NCBI RefSeq assembly: GCF_014805685.1 | Contig: NC_060893.1 | Coordinates: forward strand, 17,219,717-17,283,716 | DNA: 64,000 bases | From: Silurus meridionalis | Lineage: Eukaryota; Chordata; Actinopteri; Siluriformes; Siluridae | Direction: 5' to 3' | The notes under the pieces: generated by a model | Database searches by the model: none | What the model saw: only the letters and a program-made list of their open reading frames with translations | What the model was told of the DNA's origin: nothing | Shown: positions 33,722 through 46,865 of the stretch, one piece after another | How the letters are laid out: the number at the start of each line of letters is the position of its first letter | How positions within the stretch are numbered: position 1 is the stretch's first letter | Made by a program: the position numbers and the translations under genes

Positions 33722-34143
33722 AGTATGGACAAAAGTTTTTGGACACCTGACCATAAGCTTTGTATGTGTTTTTTTTTTTTTTTTTTTTTTTTTTTTGATA
33801 TCCCATTCCACATTTAGTCCTCACTGGCTGGTATAATAACCTCCACTCTTCTGAGAAGGTTTTATAATAGATTTTGGAGTAAACTTGTGGAGATATGTGC
33901 TCATTTAGCCTCATGTAGAGAGTACTGGGGTGCAGTCCACTTTAGAGTTGAGGTCAAAGCTCTGTAGCAAGCTACTTAAGATCTTCCACTCCCAATTTAT
34001 TTAAAACCATAGCCTCATAAAGCTTGCTTTGGTTTGGGTCTTTTTTATTTAATACTATACTATACAATTGTGTGCCTCCAACTTTGTGGTAATAACACAC
34101 ATTGCTGAAAAGGTCGGATAATATACCTTTTCTATACAGTGAA
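33722..34143. mobile_element. 'TATGGACAAA' family MITE, copy 4
   Basis: The left end is agtatggacaaaagttttt followed by ggacacctgaccataag; the right end is ataccttttctatacagtg, a degenerate complement. The interior has taataacctccactcttctg and ctatacaattgtgtgcctcc, shared with copy 1. A long poly(T) run (33771-33796) interrupts it. Confidence 0.75.
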
Positions 34144-34600
34144 TCAGACACATGAAACCAACCCTATTGCTCTTTTTTATTTAAATTCCAACCAATTCCA
34201 TGAGGTCATTCATCCGAACCGGTCTCACTGGTCATTTGATATTTGAATGGTGTAATTCAGAGCTCAATAACAAAAATAGGTAGACTAAAAACAATGCCAA
34301 ATTGGTCCTAATGTGTTTTTAGTGGAAATTTAGGATTACAGAAAATTTAGTTTTTGTACAGAATTGAATAATGAGCCTAATAGTTGAACAGTGGGATTGT
34401 ACAGTATGTCTGTACAAAGGGTGTACATGAGTCTAATTAAATATTCAAATTGAGGTCTCTATTGAAAAACCTTGCTTTCAAATACATTTACAATCGACAT
34501 CTCTTTGTCCATCAAAAAGTGTTTTTTGCTGTCTTAGTTCCACCCTTCTCCATTTTACCGTGGTTTGGTTTTACCTTGTTTATTTAGCAGTCATCCCTAC

Positions 34601-34603
<3 letters not shown>

Positions 34604-34655
<52 letters not shown>
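34604..34655. repeat. (AC)n microsatellite
   Basis: About 26 AC units. Confidence 0.98.
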
Positions 34656-34658
<3 letters not shown>

Positions 34659-34902
34659 AATGCTATTGCATTTACCACTAATGCACCGATTACAGTAAAT
34701 CGCCATATTTGCAAGAGTCTTCTTTGTTAATTCTCTATATATTTTTTACTTTGTAAAGATGATAAAGACGACAGATTTAAACAAAAAAATAAGAGTACTA
34801 AAATGATGTAATATAATAGAGTAGTGTGGCTTTGTCCATTTGCATTGCAGATATTGGGTGTATAAGTCCCCTGTAGTCTTAACTGTAATGTTGACCCGTT
34901 CC

Positions 34903-34906
<4 letters not shown>

Positions 34907-34936
<30 letters not shown>
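34907..34936. repeat. (TC)n microsatellite
   Basis: About 14 TC units. Confidence 0.95.
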
Positions 34937-34938
<2 letters not shown>

Positions 34939-35991
34939 TTCTGTGTGTAATAGTGTTCTTGGTTTATGCCTGTCTTCTTTTCCCACCTTTCCTTTCCCTG
35001 ATCCTGAGTCCTGCTGGAATGTTGATGTTCTGGGCTGAATCCCTTTCTGTTTGTTCAGGTTTCCCTATTATTATAATTTTTTTTTTTTCAAATTATTAAT
35101 ATAATTTTACCAAAAAATTTCATCTGTAAAACATTTTCATGAGAAAAAAAAATGTTTGTCTGAATAAATCTGGAGTCTGTCCTTGTCCACTTTCTCTCCG
35201 GCTCGTTCCTTTTTTGATTAGTTTTCTCTTCTGAACGAATTTAGCTAGCAATGATTTTCAATAAAAGCTTTTCATGCACAGTTAATAGTGTGGTATGGGT
35301 TGATTTGATAAAAATGTCCGAACTCCGGAGCAGGTTTGAGCAAATTATTCCTGAGTAACTGCTGTCGTATTTACCATACCATAGGGAGCAGTTTAAAATG
35401 TAATATTAATAGAAAAAGGGCCACCCCTGGGTTTATTTTCAGTGCTTTGAGGAATTTGGTTCACAGTGTAGACATGATGAGCCAAACAGCATGTCATCAC
35501 TCAACCACTCATCCTTTATAATATGTTATGCACAGATATTGATCTTTTGATGTGTTTGACGTGTGTCACTTGTTCAGGGCGTTATTTTTACAAACTGACA
35601 GATCACACAAAGCTAATGGTCCCAGCTAGACACATGCCACTTGTAATTTTTTTAGGTTTCGATACCTTCATTGATGTCAGGAGGCTGACACTATACAGTC
35701 ACCATCCACTGTGTTTACACAGAGTGGTGCAGAAAACAAAAAACATTCTGTAAGAAGGAAGGTCTGCAGGCTGAAACACTTTAAATTCAGTGAGGAATGA
35801 CCAGACTTTTCTAATGTGACAGGAAGTCAGCTATAGTGCCAGATACTTTGTCCAGGACCAAACCAAATTCAGTCACCTATTTACCTGTTGTTCAGGAGCA
35901 AAAAAATCCCTCTGGTTTGACTAGCAAAGTGATGACATTTAAAAGATTTTTGAGACCACAATGTTTATAAACAGCCGACAAGAGAAATACA

Positions 35992-37580
35992 CAGTGAGGA
36001 AAATAAGTATTTGAACACCCTGCTATTTTGCAAGTTCTCCCACTTAGAAATCATGGAGAGGTCTGAAATTGTCATCGTAGGTGCATGTCCACTGTGAGAG
36101 ACATAATCTAAAAAAAAAAAAATCCAGAAATCACAATATATGATTTTTAAACTATTTATTTGTATGATGCAGCTGCAAATAAGTATTTGAACACCTGTCT
36201 ATCAGCTAGATTTCTGACCCTCAAAGACCTGTTAGTCTGCCTTTAAAATGTCCACCTCCACTACATTCATTATCCTAAATTAGATGCACCTGTTTGAGGT
36301 CGTTAGCTGCATAAAGACACCTGTCCACCCCATACAATCAGTAAGAATCCAACTACTAACATGGCCAAGACCAAAGAGCTGTCCAAAGACACTAGAGACA
36401 AAATCGTACACCTCCACTATGCTGGAAAGGGCTACGGGGAAATTGCCAAGCAGCTTGGTGAAAAAAGGTCCACTTTTGGAGCAATCATTAGAAAATGGAA
36501 GAAGCTAAACATGACTGTCAATCTCCCTCAGACTGGGGCTCCATGCAAGATCTTACCTCGTGGGGTCTCAATGATCCTAAGGAAGGTGAGAAATCAGCCC
36601 AGAACTACACGGGAGGAGCTGGTCAATGATCTGAAAAGAGCTGGGACCACCGTTTTCAAGGTTACTGTTGGTAATACACTAAGACGTCATGGTTTGAAAT
36701 CATGCATGACACGGAAGGTTCCCCTGCTTAAACCAGCACATGTCCAGACACGTCTAAGGTTTGCCAATGACTATTTGGATGATCCAGAGGAGTCATGGGA
36801 GAAAGTCATGTGGTCAGATGAGACCAAAATAGAACTTTTGGGTCATAATTCCACTAAACGTGTCTGGAGGAAGAAGAATGATGAGTACCATCCCAAGAAC
36901 ACCATCCCTACTGTGAAGCATGGGGGTGGTAGCATCATGCTTTGGGGGTGTTTTTCTGCACATGGGACAGGGCGACTGCACTGTATTAAGGAGAGGATGA
37001 CCGGGGCCATGTATTGCGAGATTTTGGGGAACAACCTCCTTCCCTCAGTTAGAGCATTGAAGATGGGTCGAGGCTGGGTCTTCCAACATGACAATGACCC
37101 GAAGCACACAGCCAGGATAACCAAGGAGTGGCTCTGTAAGAAGCATATCAAGGTTCTGGCATGGCCTAGCCAGTCTCCAGACCTAAACCCAATAGAGATT
37201 CTTTGGTGGGAGCTCAAACTCTGTTTTTCTCAGCGACAGGCCAGAAACCTGACTGATCTAGAGAAGATCTGTGTGGAGGAGTGAGCCAAAATCCCTCCTG
37301 CAGTGTGTGCAAACCTGGTGAAAAACTACAGGAAACGTTTGACCTCTGTAATTGCAAACAAAGGCTACTTGACTTTCTCAGGTGTTCAAATACTTATTTG
37401 CAGCTGTATCGTACAAATAAATAGTTAAAAAATCATACATTGTGATTTCTGGATTTTTTTTTAGAATATGTCTCTCACAGTGGACATGCACCTACGATGA
37501 CAATTTCAGACCCCTCCATGATTTCTAAGTGGGAGAACTTGCAAAATAGCAGGGTGTTCAAATACTTATTTTCCTCACTG
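35992..37580 (+). mobile_element. near-intact Tc1-like transposon with long inverted terminal repeats
   Basis: The left end CAGTGAGGAAAATAAGTATT and right end AATACTTATTTTCCTCACTG are exact complements, and the inverted similarity continues for about 200 bp. An inner direct copy of the AAGTATTTGAACACC motif lies near 36181 on the left, with its complement at about 37383 on the right, which is the IR/DR layout of fish Tc1 elements. TA follows the right end (37581-37582). The left neighbour is CA after TA, suggesting a mutated target site. The 1589-bp element encodes a nearly complete transposase. It is the best-preserved transposon in the window. Confidence 0.95.
36361..37284 (+). pseudogene. 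Tc1-like transposase, near-complete, C-terminus cut by one nonsense codon
   Basis: The 307-residue ORF starts [20 protein letters not shown] and is uninterrupted. Residues 1-110 form the bipartite paired-like DNA-binding region. The catalytic triad is D153 (MWSDETK), D244 (FQHDNDPKH) and E279 ([10 protein letters not shown]), a DD34E spacing with the same residue numbers as in Sleeping Beauty. The [15 protein letters not shown] box is intact at 188-202. The frame ends at TGA 37282-37284, where relatives have Trp (TGG) after CVEE. About 30 further homologous codons ([19 protein letters not shown] and on) continue in frame beyond the stop. A single TGG to TGA change thus appears to be the main lesion, though activity cannot be judged from sequence alone. 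Confidence 0.92.
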
Positions 37581-37582
37581 TA

Positions 37583-39054
37583 CAATTATTCTTACCATGT
37601 CAGCTTAAGACCAAAGTTATCTGTTCAAATTACAAAAATAAACCCCTTTTCAATTGTTTTATTTACAGTCATAAACTAATATTTATCATTTATTTGTAAA
37701 GTATTTAATTAAAATCTTGTGATCCACAAGAAGCCAATACATTATTGTGCTAATCATTATTAGCTACACATACACACAAAATCAGGTAGTGCAAATGCAA
37801 CCTTGTTCTATAGAAAACCTAAAAAAACCCTGTTTTGAGCCCTGCCTTTCTTCTACTCATACTGCCACATTTTTCCTTTCTTTCTTTGTACCACTTAGAG
37901 CATTCTAACAGGTACTGTTGTCATGGGAGCTCTCGAAAGCCCTATCCATTCTGGAGCCGTTTATTGATCTGGGATCTCCGATCTCCTCTGTCACTTAATG
38001 GCCATGTCTCGTCACACAAACAGCATTGCACGATTCCTTTCACAGACAGTTTCAGGGGATTTTCCTCTCCATCTGGAGAGTTTAAAATGCCTGTCTTCAG
38101 CGTGTCATCGCTTTCCCTCCTCAGGCTCTGTCAAAAACTAAAAAGACATTCAAAACGCCCCTAGTGTGTGCCAGATAAATCCAGCATATGCCCATGTTCC
38201 AGCTTTCTCCAGGGAATGATACAGCAAATATAATCAATCTGTTTTATTTAGTTATTATTAGCTATTATCTTATGAGTGGCAGCATGAAAGAAAGCATTGT
38301 AAAGGCAAATGATTAGCCTGAATTACTTCCTACATTTTCCAGGTCCTTTTGTGAGCTCCTTAAACTCTAAAAGGGGTTCTTGACAGCCATCTATTATTTG
38401 TAGAGGGCCTAAATGGAAAAGCCTTGACATGTCCAGGTTTCTAACCTCTCTGCAAGTTTATCTCATACACATTAAAAAGGAATCCAAAAAAAGTAAAAAA
38501 AAAAAAAAAAAAAAAAGTCATTCTGGTTGAATTTTGTTTTCATGCTGTTGTAGTAGTCTTAACGTTTGGGTAAAGACTTATTTTTTAATTTGTTGCCAAA
38601 ATGGTAATGCTGAATTTCAAAAAATAAGTCAAATATTTGCAATTGAACAGGATATAAGGATACAACAGAGATATTAGATTTCTTTTGAAAATCTTTCTTT
38701 AGAAATCTGGTAATTGATTTCACATGTTTAAAAAAAGAAAGCAATTTTTAAATTATTATTACCAAATTAACTAATAAGTATGAATTCTTAAAAATTAAAT
38801 CAAAAAGTAACCCTAAATTTACAATTGCTGTTTCTTTGCAAAAGTATACCTAGTGACCTAGTAACACCTAGTCTAATCGTGTGTTTTAAGACATATGCAT
38901 GCTTACTTTTTTTTTATAAGCAACAAACTAGGCAAAAAAAAAAAAGAAATTAAAAAAAAAAAAAAAAACAACTGGACATTGAATGACTTTATAAGGAAGT
39001 TGATTCCAAATTTGAGATGATATTAGCAGACTGCCACACCCCCATTAGTCTATT
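37583..39054. other. intergenic AT-rich DNA, nothing recognised
   Basis: It contains poly(A) runs near 38495 and 38950. The GC-balanced segment 37900-38210 lacks a supported ORF and known repeats. Confidence 0.4.
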
Positions 39055-39180
39055 TAATTCAGTTTAGTTTCATTTGTAGCACCTTTTAGTATGGATATTG
39101 TTACAATGCAGCTTTATAGAAATTCATAGATTCAGGACATTTTATAATTAATACATTCAGGGTTTACATTCTCTTACAAA
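39055..39180 (+). repeat. teleost interspersed repeat, 'TATAGCGCTTTT' type, copy 3 (degenerate)
   Basis: The order ttcagtttagtttcatttgt, agcaccttttagtatggata, ttgttacaatgcagctttat follows copies 1 and 2 with many substitutions. Confidence 0.55.
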
Positions 39181-40343
39181 CACCAGCCTTAAGGACTTTT
39201 GAGGACTTTTTAAGCACCATTTATTTTATATCAAGCACCTATCAAATTTACACCCCAGCATATATAGCATTATCAAAGACCACTTACAGTACCACTTTTG
39301 CATATAATGATGCATGTTGATGCACAAGTTTTCCGCCTGTAGAAAACGGATATAATGAAAATGTGTAGCGTGCCTTTAACGCATTAAAGACACTGATATT
39401 GTAAGAACAATAAAAGCGCACTATAAAAGTGCAAATTATATGAAAAAAAGGGGGAAAATCAGTTTTTTCAGAGAAGGAAGTATAAGTTTGAGGGCCAATT
39501 TGTCTTTTTCTACCTGGAGGTCTGAAAGTCACCTGTTTCTGAACACATCACAGCATTTTTTCTGAATGGCAAGGATGCAATATTGTTTTAACTGATATAA
39601 ATAAAAGCTAATGCTAACAACATTTGACACAATCAGTCCTGCCTTTTATAAAAGTAAAATGTCTCATCGGCAGCTTAACACTGTCCTCATCTGCATCCAC
39701 CTTTGTGCATAAAAAAGGACATTAAATAGTCTTACTAAGTGTTTTAAAGTGTAACTATACAGCTGTATCCATTATCGACACGCTTGAACTCCTCTTTCTG
39801 TTTTTGTGTCATATTTATGAATCTGCAGCTGTTAAATTCTTTGGTAATCTCCTCAATACTTCAGAGCAGGAGCACTGTACCTCACTCCATCTCTTTGAGC
39901 CAGGAGACAGAGAGGAAAGAGCGATGAGACAGCAAAGAGGCCGCTGAGATTAGAGTGAAAAATGAACAAAAGAAGAACAAGGTAGAAATGAGTGACAAAC
40001 TAAAACGACAGTGACAAATGTATGCACATACGCAGCCTCTGGGAACAAGAAAACTGCTTTAATCGGACTTGTGATGCCTTGTCAACTCTTCCACACAAAC
40101 ATTTTGGTTATTATCATGATTGAAATGACCCCAGGCTGTAGGTGGCAGTATGCCTCCTGAGATCGAGGGGGAAAAAACATTTGGAAAAAAAAAGAATGAA
40201 AACTTCACTCATTATGACGTCTCAGTCATTTATAGTGTACCTGTCCTGATTCTTCATTTTCCCCCTGCCACCTTAAAACAAACAAACAAACAAAAAAAGA
40301 TACTGACAGAATCTCAGAGGGTCATTTGTGTTTTTGTGCATGT

Positions 40344-40347
<4 letters not shown>

Positions 40348-40383
<36 letters not shown>
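40348..40383. repeat. (GA)n microsatellite
   Basis: About 18 GA units. Confidence 0.97.
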
Positions 40384-40386
<3 letters not shown>

Positions 40387-40519
40387 GGCCCTGAATTAAT
40401 ATTACAGTGCAAATTTACTACCAACACACACTTCATTACATATCGTTGAAACTCTTTACACAACTTTACTAAGACACAAAACTGCACAACCTCACTCAGA
40501 GTCATTTACAAACTCTCCT

Positions 40520-40522
<3 letters not shown>

Positions 40523-40555
<33 letters not shown>
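40523..40555. repeat. (CA)n microsatellite
   Basis: About 16 CA units followed by a short C run. Confidence 0.97.
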
Positions 40556-40557
<2 letters not shown>

Positions 40558-41178
40558 CCACACACAAAACCTCATTTATTTACAATCTCACTCACCAGCT
40601 CATAACCTCATCACCTCATTCAATCCTTTTCCTCTTAGTCTATTTAGCAGATGGTCACAGATGGAGAATGAGGCAAAGGGGACCTAAATGGTACTTGTGG
40701 ATCTGTGTGAGTGTGTGTGTGTATGTGTGTGTAACTCCTATTTGGTCAAGGTGATCTCTTCATTTAATTCCTAAAATTAAAACAAATAAAAAACTATAAA
40801 GAGCCCTGTTAAAAGTCAGCGGATTTGTCTGTATTAACAATGGTATTTTAACTGATAGATCCAGCCAGTAATGCACAACATTATGCAATTAAAAGGGGAA
40901 GAAAAATGCAGCTTAATTGGTAGAACCAGCATTTGCTTTAGGCGTATTAAGGTAAGTTCCTACTAGATTTGTACACCTTTGCTCCGAGTTCTTCAGCTAG
41001 TTTGAATGCTGCTTGTTGACTGCAAATTTTAAAGTGTAAATTTTACTGTAAAGCAGTCACTAAGATCTCCAAGAATTGTGTTTATCCTGAATTATGTTGT
41101 TTGCCACTGTCACTGTCCGACCTTAGGTTGTTTGTATATGTGTGTTTGTGTGTGCACATGTATGTATTCATGCATGTT

Positions 41179-41182
<4 letters not shown>

Positions 41183-41240
<58 letters not shown>
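41183..41240. repeat. (TA)n microsatellite
   Basis: About 29 TA units directly beside a solitary Tc1 terminus. Confidence 0.98.
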
Positions 41241-41242
<2 letters not shown>

Positions 41243-41243
<1 letters not shown>

Positions 41244-41293
41244 GCAAAAAAAATAAGAAGTTAGGAAGGGGCAAACACTTTTTCACACCACTG
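41243..41293 (-). mobile_element. solitary Tc1-like terminal repeat, inverted to its neighbour
   Basis: Read on the minus strand this 51-bp piece is cagtggtgtgaaaaagtgtt then TGCCCCTTCCTAACTTCTTA, almost identical to the left end of the element starting at 41335. The body of its element is missing, replaced on its left by a (TA)n tract. Confidence 0.9.
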
Positions 41294-41314
41294 TGTGTGT
41301 GTGTGTGTGTGTGT
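41292..41314. repeat. (TG)n between two inverted Tc1 termini
   Basis: About 11 TG units in the 41-bp spacer. Confidence 0.95.
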
Positions 41315-41334
41315 CGCACAGTGATGTTTTTACA

Positions 41335-42485
<1,151 letters not shown>

Positions 42486-42487
42486 TA

Positions 42488-43231
42488 TATAGAATGATTA
42501 CATTTCAGTTGTGGTAACACACATGGACAGAATAGCACTAATTGCACATTTCCCAATGTACAAAGGGTAATGTTTTTTTTAGCACACTGACTTATGAAGG
42601 TTGGTGCTCACTGTGACCGTGCGTGCAGGATTGTGCTGTCATCTGTTGGTATGTTACAAAACTAGTCTCAAAACTTTTTGATACCACCTCTATGTCTGTA
42701 TCTCAGTCTATCTCTTGCTCTTCCTATTCTTCCTTTAATTTCTCTCAGATTGACTACTGGCCCTACTATGCCTTCTCTTACTTCCCTCTGTCTTTCTCAC
42801 TATCGACCCAACTGTGCTTGCTGGGATGTCCAAACTTTTAGATATACTATCATTTTACACCCTGTTCCTAAGATGTAATCTATTTAACTTTATTCAAATT
42901 TTCTTTAGCCTTCAACCTTCCCCCTCCTCAGACTGACTATTTTAAAACTTTTTTTTTTTTTAGCTGAGAAAATGAGCTCTTTTAATAGTTCACTCACAGG
43001 TGAAGGTCTTTTACATAACTTTCATCTGGAGCTCCTAAAACCTTGTTGAAAAATCCAACTCAGATAAAATCCAGATTATTAATGCTTTTGAAAAACCACT
43101 CTATCTATTTATATGTCATGTGATTAAATAAATACTAGGTATGTATATTCTCACCTCGTCTGCTATATTCCTGGGTTAAGGCCTGGTTCCACAGTGACTC
43201 TTTATCAATCAGTGGAAACCACAAGACCTAG

Positions 43232-43299
<68 letters not shown>

Positions 43300-44205
43300 G
43301 CAACCTATATTTTTTAAATGTTTTAATCATCTTTAAATTTGCTAGAATAAATAGATGCTTGTGCATGTATATGTATATGTATAAAAATGTATTAGAAATA
43401 ATCAGTGATTGCTGGTCACAAACATAGATGTGAGGCTGAAATCTAATATATGTAGATGTATATAATTATTATAGGGTCAAGCCCTCAAGTTGTTAAATTC
43501 AATATGAAACATAAATTGCATATCGTGTACTTTCAAAGCTACCCAGTCAGCAGTCATAATCACTCCTCTAACTGACTTCAGAACATCTATAAACAAAGCT
43601 TAAGGGTTGCCCAGAGATGTAAGGGATTTGATGCTGCACTAGAAGACTTAGGAAGATACAGCTGACCCATCTGAGGGACATACGATGTAGAATAAATATG
43701 TATGTGTTTATAAGAGCAATTAGTTGTTTATAAAGGCAAACATAATGCTGCTGGCATTACAAATTATTAAAAAAAATTATTATATGCATAATTAAATCAT
43801 TAATCAGGAGAGAATTGAGGATGAGTACATTTCTCAAAGAATCATAAAGTACAATATTTAAGTAGAAAAAAAACCCATAAAGACTGTGCAGGAATAAAAT
43901 TATAGCAAAAACAGCCAAATAAATTAGTCACTGAAACTCTGCATGAATCTATAGTCAGAATAGGAAAGAAATCAACCCCAGGCTCAGCTCTGTATATCAT
44001 TCTGTGTGTTATGATCACTGGAAGTAAAAGAAACAGGGCTAAGAAACAGTAATTATCCACAGACCTCCACCTCCCCTGAATGTAGACAAAGATGACTCTC
44101 TGATCCTAAAAGGTGTCCACTAAAACATCCTTCTTACATGTGCACACACAGCAAATAATATAGACTACAAAAGCGACCTCTGCAGGACTTTTTCTTTAGA
44201 CTTTT
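42488..44205. other. intergenic AT-rich DNA, nothing recognised
   Basis: Apart from (TG)n at 43233, no feature was recognised. Confidence 0.4.
43233..43297. repeat. (TG)n microsatellite
   Basis: About 32 TG units. Confidence 0.98.
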
Positions 44206-44212
44206 TTATGCC

Positions 44213-44773
44213 CACAGTGGCTGACGGAGGAAGAGAAATTGATTTGGTCTTGGACATACTTGAAAATAAATTTTTAAGAAAAGCTAGACATCGTGAGAAG
44301 AGGTCGGCCAACCCCGAAACTAGCTAGTTCGTCTTAGCCCGGGAAAGGGTTTGTTCGCCCACTTCCAGAACAGTGAATACGAGCAGTACCACCGGATTAC
44401 AGCCTCTGAGGAGCGCAGCACATTATGATTCTGCATCTCTGGTGAGTAGGTTGTATTTTATTTATATTTTTATGTTTTTGTCATGTTATTAGACAAATAT
44501 TGGTTCTGAACTGCTCCAGATGATGTAGGTGGCACAGTTGCGGTTGTAGTGTAGAGGTTTGTTTTAACTGTGTTTCTTACTTTAGTAAAATGGTATTCAG
44601 CCTCAATATGTGAAATGACTCTCTCTCTGTAATGCCACATGTTTTTCTATTCTGTTTTTGGTATTGTATTGATGGTTTCTATAATTGTGACTTGATAATG
44701 GTGGTATTAAAAGGTGGATTAAGTCGGGCACTTCCTCACTAAAGGCCCAGGTAAAATGGACAGCCCGCCACTG
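44213..44773 (+). mobile_element. hAT-type transposon fragment A (ZMYM-like transposase 5' piece and one terminus)
   Basis: The plus-strand relic GREIDLVLDILENKF and RKARHREKRSANP near 44223-44310 recalls the N-terminal part of ZMYM1-like hAT transposases of fish. The right terminus is acagcccgccactg, ending at 44773, complement CAGTGGCGGGCTGT. The same relic recurs at 49911 and the terminus at 49411. The piece is non-autonomous. Confidence 0.6.
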
Positions 44774-45620
44774 CATTGTATGGTATAGCAGACTGTTCCA
44801 TGTACATGACACACTCTTGAATCTACTGCTGTTTTTTTGGTTTAACTAAAATCAATGCCAATATTAAAACCTCATACTGATTATCTTTTAAAGCCATCCC
44901 TGCTTAGAATATTTGTTGACTTTATTTGCTTTATCCCCAGGTATTTCTGAACTCCAGTTATATACATTTTTTATATCAAACAATTTTGTTAAATCAATCA
45001 TACCAAACTAGCAAGCAATAACTCTTTTACCACACACAGCTAATTATTTTTTAATCGCAATCCATCTATTAGGCTTTCGGTTTCTTGTTAGTATATAATG
45101 TAAAAGCTCTTAGCTGCAGTCCTGGTCTAATAATGTAGCTAGTAACATGTTTACTAATGCACATTACTTAATAATAGATAAACAACATAAAGCAAGCCAG
45201 GACGATTTAATTAGCGCAAAGGGTCATTGGCAAGCAGAGAGGCCTGATGTCTCCTGATATGACTCATGGAGTCCCGCTGTTGCTGACAGAAGTCAGGAGA
45301 AGGAAACCAGATAAAACCTTTCCTGCATCGAAACACAACAGAGTGGGTTTACTCCAGTGAATGGTGACTCTGGCACAGAACATGTCCACCTGCAACCTGC
45401 CATGACCATCTGCCTCATGCCTCATGGAAAATGAAAGCACAAGAGGAGAACTAAATGTGGATTTTATGCAGTGGTCAATGCTTTGAATTAAGATCTTTTG
45501 GAAAGTGGGCTTGGACCTGATTAGACATTATTCCACCTGTACCTCATTAAATTAACCAAATGGCCATTTGTGTGATTGGCAAGTTGCCTCAATATTCAAG
45601 CTGGACTGAATATCTACGGA

Positions 45621-45662
<42 letters not shown>

Positions 45663-45744
45663 CAATTGACTCTTGCTTTTCACTATTCATAAGGAAAGGT
45701 AAAGTATCAGTGTTGGGCAGAAATGGAATGCACAGAGGTGCAAA
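44774..45744. other. intergenic DNA, nothing recognised
   Basis: It contains (AG)n at 45623. The segment 45210-45430 is GC-balanced and repeat-free without an ORF. Confidence 0.4.
45623..45658. repeat. (AG)n microsatellite
   Basis: About 17 AG units. Confidence 0.96.
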
Positions 45745-45759
45745 AGGGAGTGTTGCCAC

Positions 45760-45938
45760 CTCACAGGCTCTAGGATATCTTCTATTTCTTTTGGCATGGG
45801 TTTACTCAAGTTTTCCAGGTTTCCTTCTACCTCCCAAAAGCATGTCATGTGAACTGGCTACTCAATATGACCGTTAGTGTGAGAATATGAATGTGCCTGT
45901 TTTCCTATGATAGACTGGCGCCCTATCTGGCATGTCAG
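45760..45938 (+). repeat. degenerate fish SINE-like repeat
   Basis: The order gcatgggtttactcaagttt tccaggttt, ttctacctcccaaaagcatg, tgaactggct and gatagactggcgccctatct matches the non-tRNA part of a short repeat common in catfish and other fish. No A/B-box head is recognisable. Confidence 0.6.
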
Positions 45939-46697
45939 TAGCATTTTCGAATACATATTTTATTTAATATACTATATATATATGTATATGAGACGGGGAG
46001 TAGCATACTGGCAGTCAGAGTTGCAAATAGGGTTGCACTTTGCAATACATTATGGTTTCACAACCTCAATTTTTTATCTTGCAGTTTCTGTTATCTGCAC
46101 AATCAGTGCAAAATATTTTAAAATAATATATAGTAAAATAGTGATTGCTGCATTAATAATTAAAAAAAAAAAAAATTACTATAAACCTAAAACTGTTCAA
46201 AGTAGAATATTTTGGCCTTTATAGATATTTAGTCTTATTAGATTTATATTTTAATACCTTTAATATCTCGTTTATTTACATATAAATCTTTTGACTTTTC
46301 ATGTCTTTTGCATTTATCTTACAGCATATTATATTAGACAGCAAAAAAATAGCCTGCTGCTTCATAAGTCTGCATTTTCTATCCTCAGAATGTTTAGGTT
46401 TAGAGGCAAGTGCTTGTATTTAAAGCCAGTAATCTAGATTGTAGTGAAAATTTTATCTTTCTCTACTCAAGACAAATCTGGCAACCTCAGAAGTTGAAAC
46501 TAAATGAAGGTTATTTGCATAATTCTAATGACGCATCCAAAAAGAAGATCAAATTAAGCAGCTGCATAGCCTGACTTTAAATATGCATAGCTTCCCCTGC
46601 TTAAATCATAAAATACCAAAGTCACCAAATATGAATATGGCAAATGAAATATATAGATCGATAGATAGATTAAGGAACAAGAAAACACACATTATAC

Positions 46698-46779
<82 letters not shown>

Positions 46780-46865
46780 TTCTTGTTCTTTAATTAAAAA
46801 TGTAGAAAATCTTTTAATAATAAAGTTATAAAGGTAAATCTTAGTAAACGTAAGGAATAAAGGTA
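45939..46865. other. intergenic AT-rich DNA with (GATA)n, no gene
   Basis: Nothing besides the tetranucleotide repeat is recognised. Confidence 0.4.
46698..46779. repeat. (GATA)n microsatellite
   Basis: About 20 GATA units, flanked by short inverted sequences: ggaacaagaaa on the left near 46674 and tttcttgttctt on the right near 46779. Confidence 0.97.

Larger units (their letters stand above)
34144..35990. other. intergenic AT-rich DNA, nothing recognised
   Basis: It contains (AC)n at 34604 and (TC)n at 34907; no gene was identified. Confidence 0.4.
39181..41182. other. intergenic DNA with microsatellites, no gene seen
   Basis: It contains (GA)n at 40348 and (AC)n at 40523. No recognised gene. 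Confidence 0.4.

Noticed and set aside
36843..37217. 124-codon minus-strand ORF
   Set aside because: Shadow of the Tc1-like transposase on the plus strand.
46698..46779. CRISPR-like regular repeat array
   Set aside because: This and the other tandem arrays are simple microsatellites without spacers, in a vertebrate genome.
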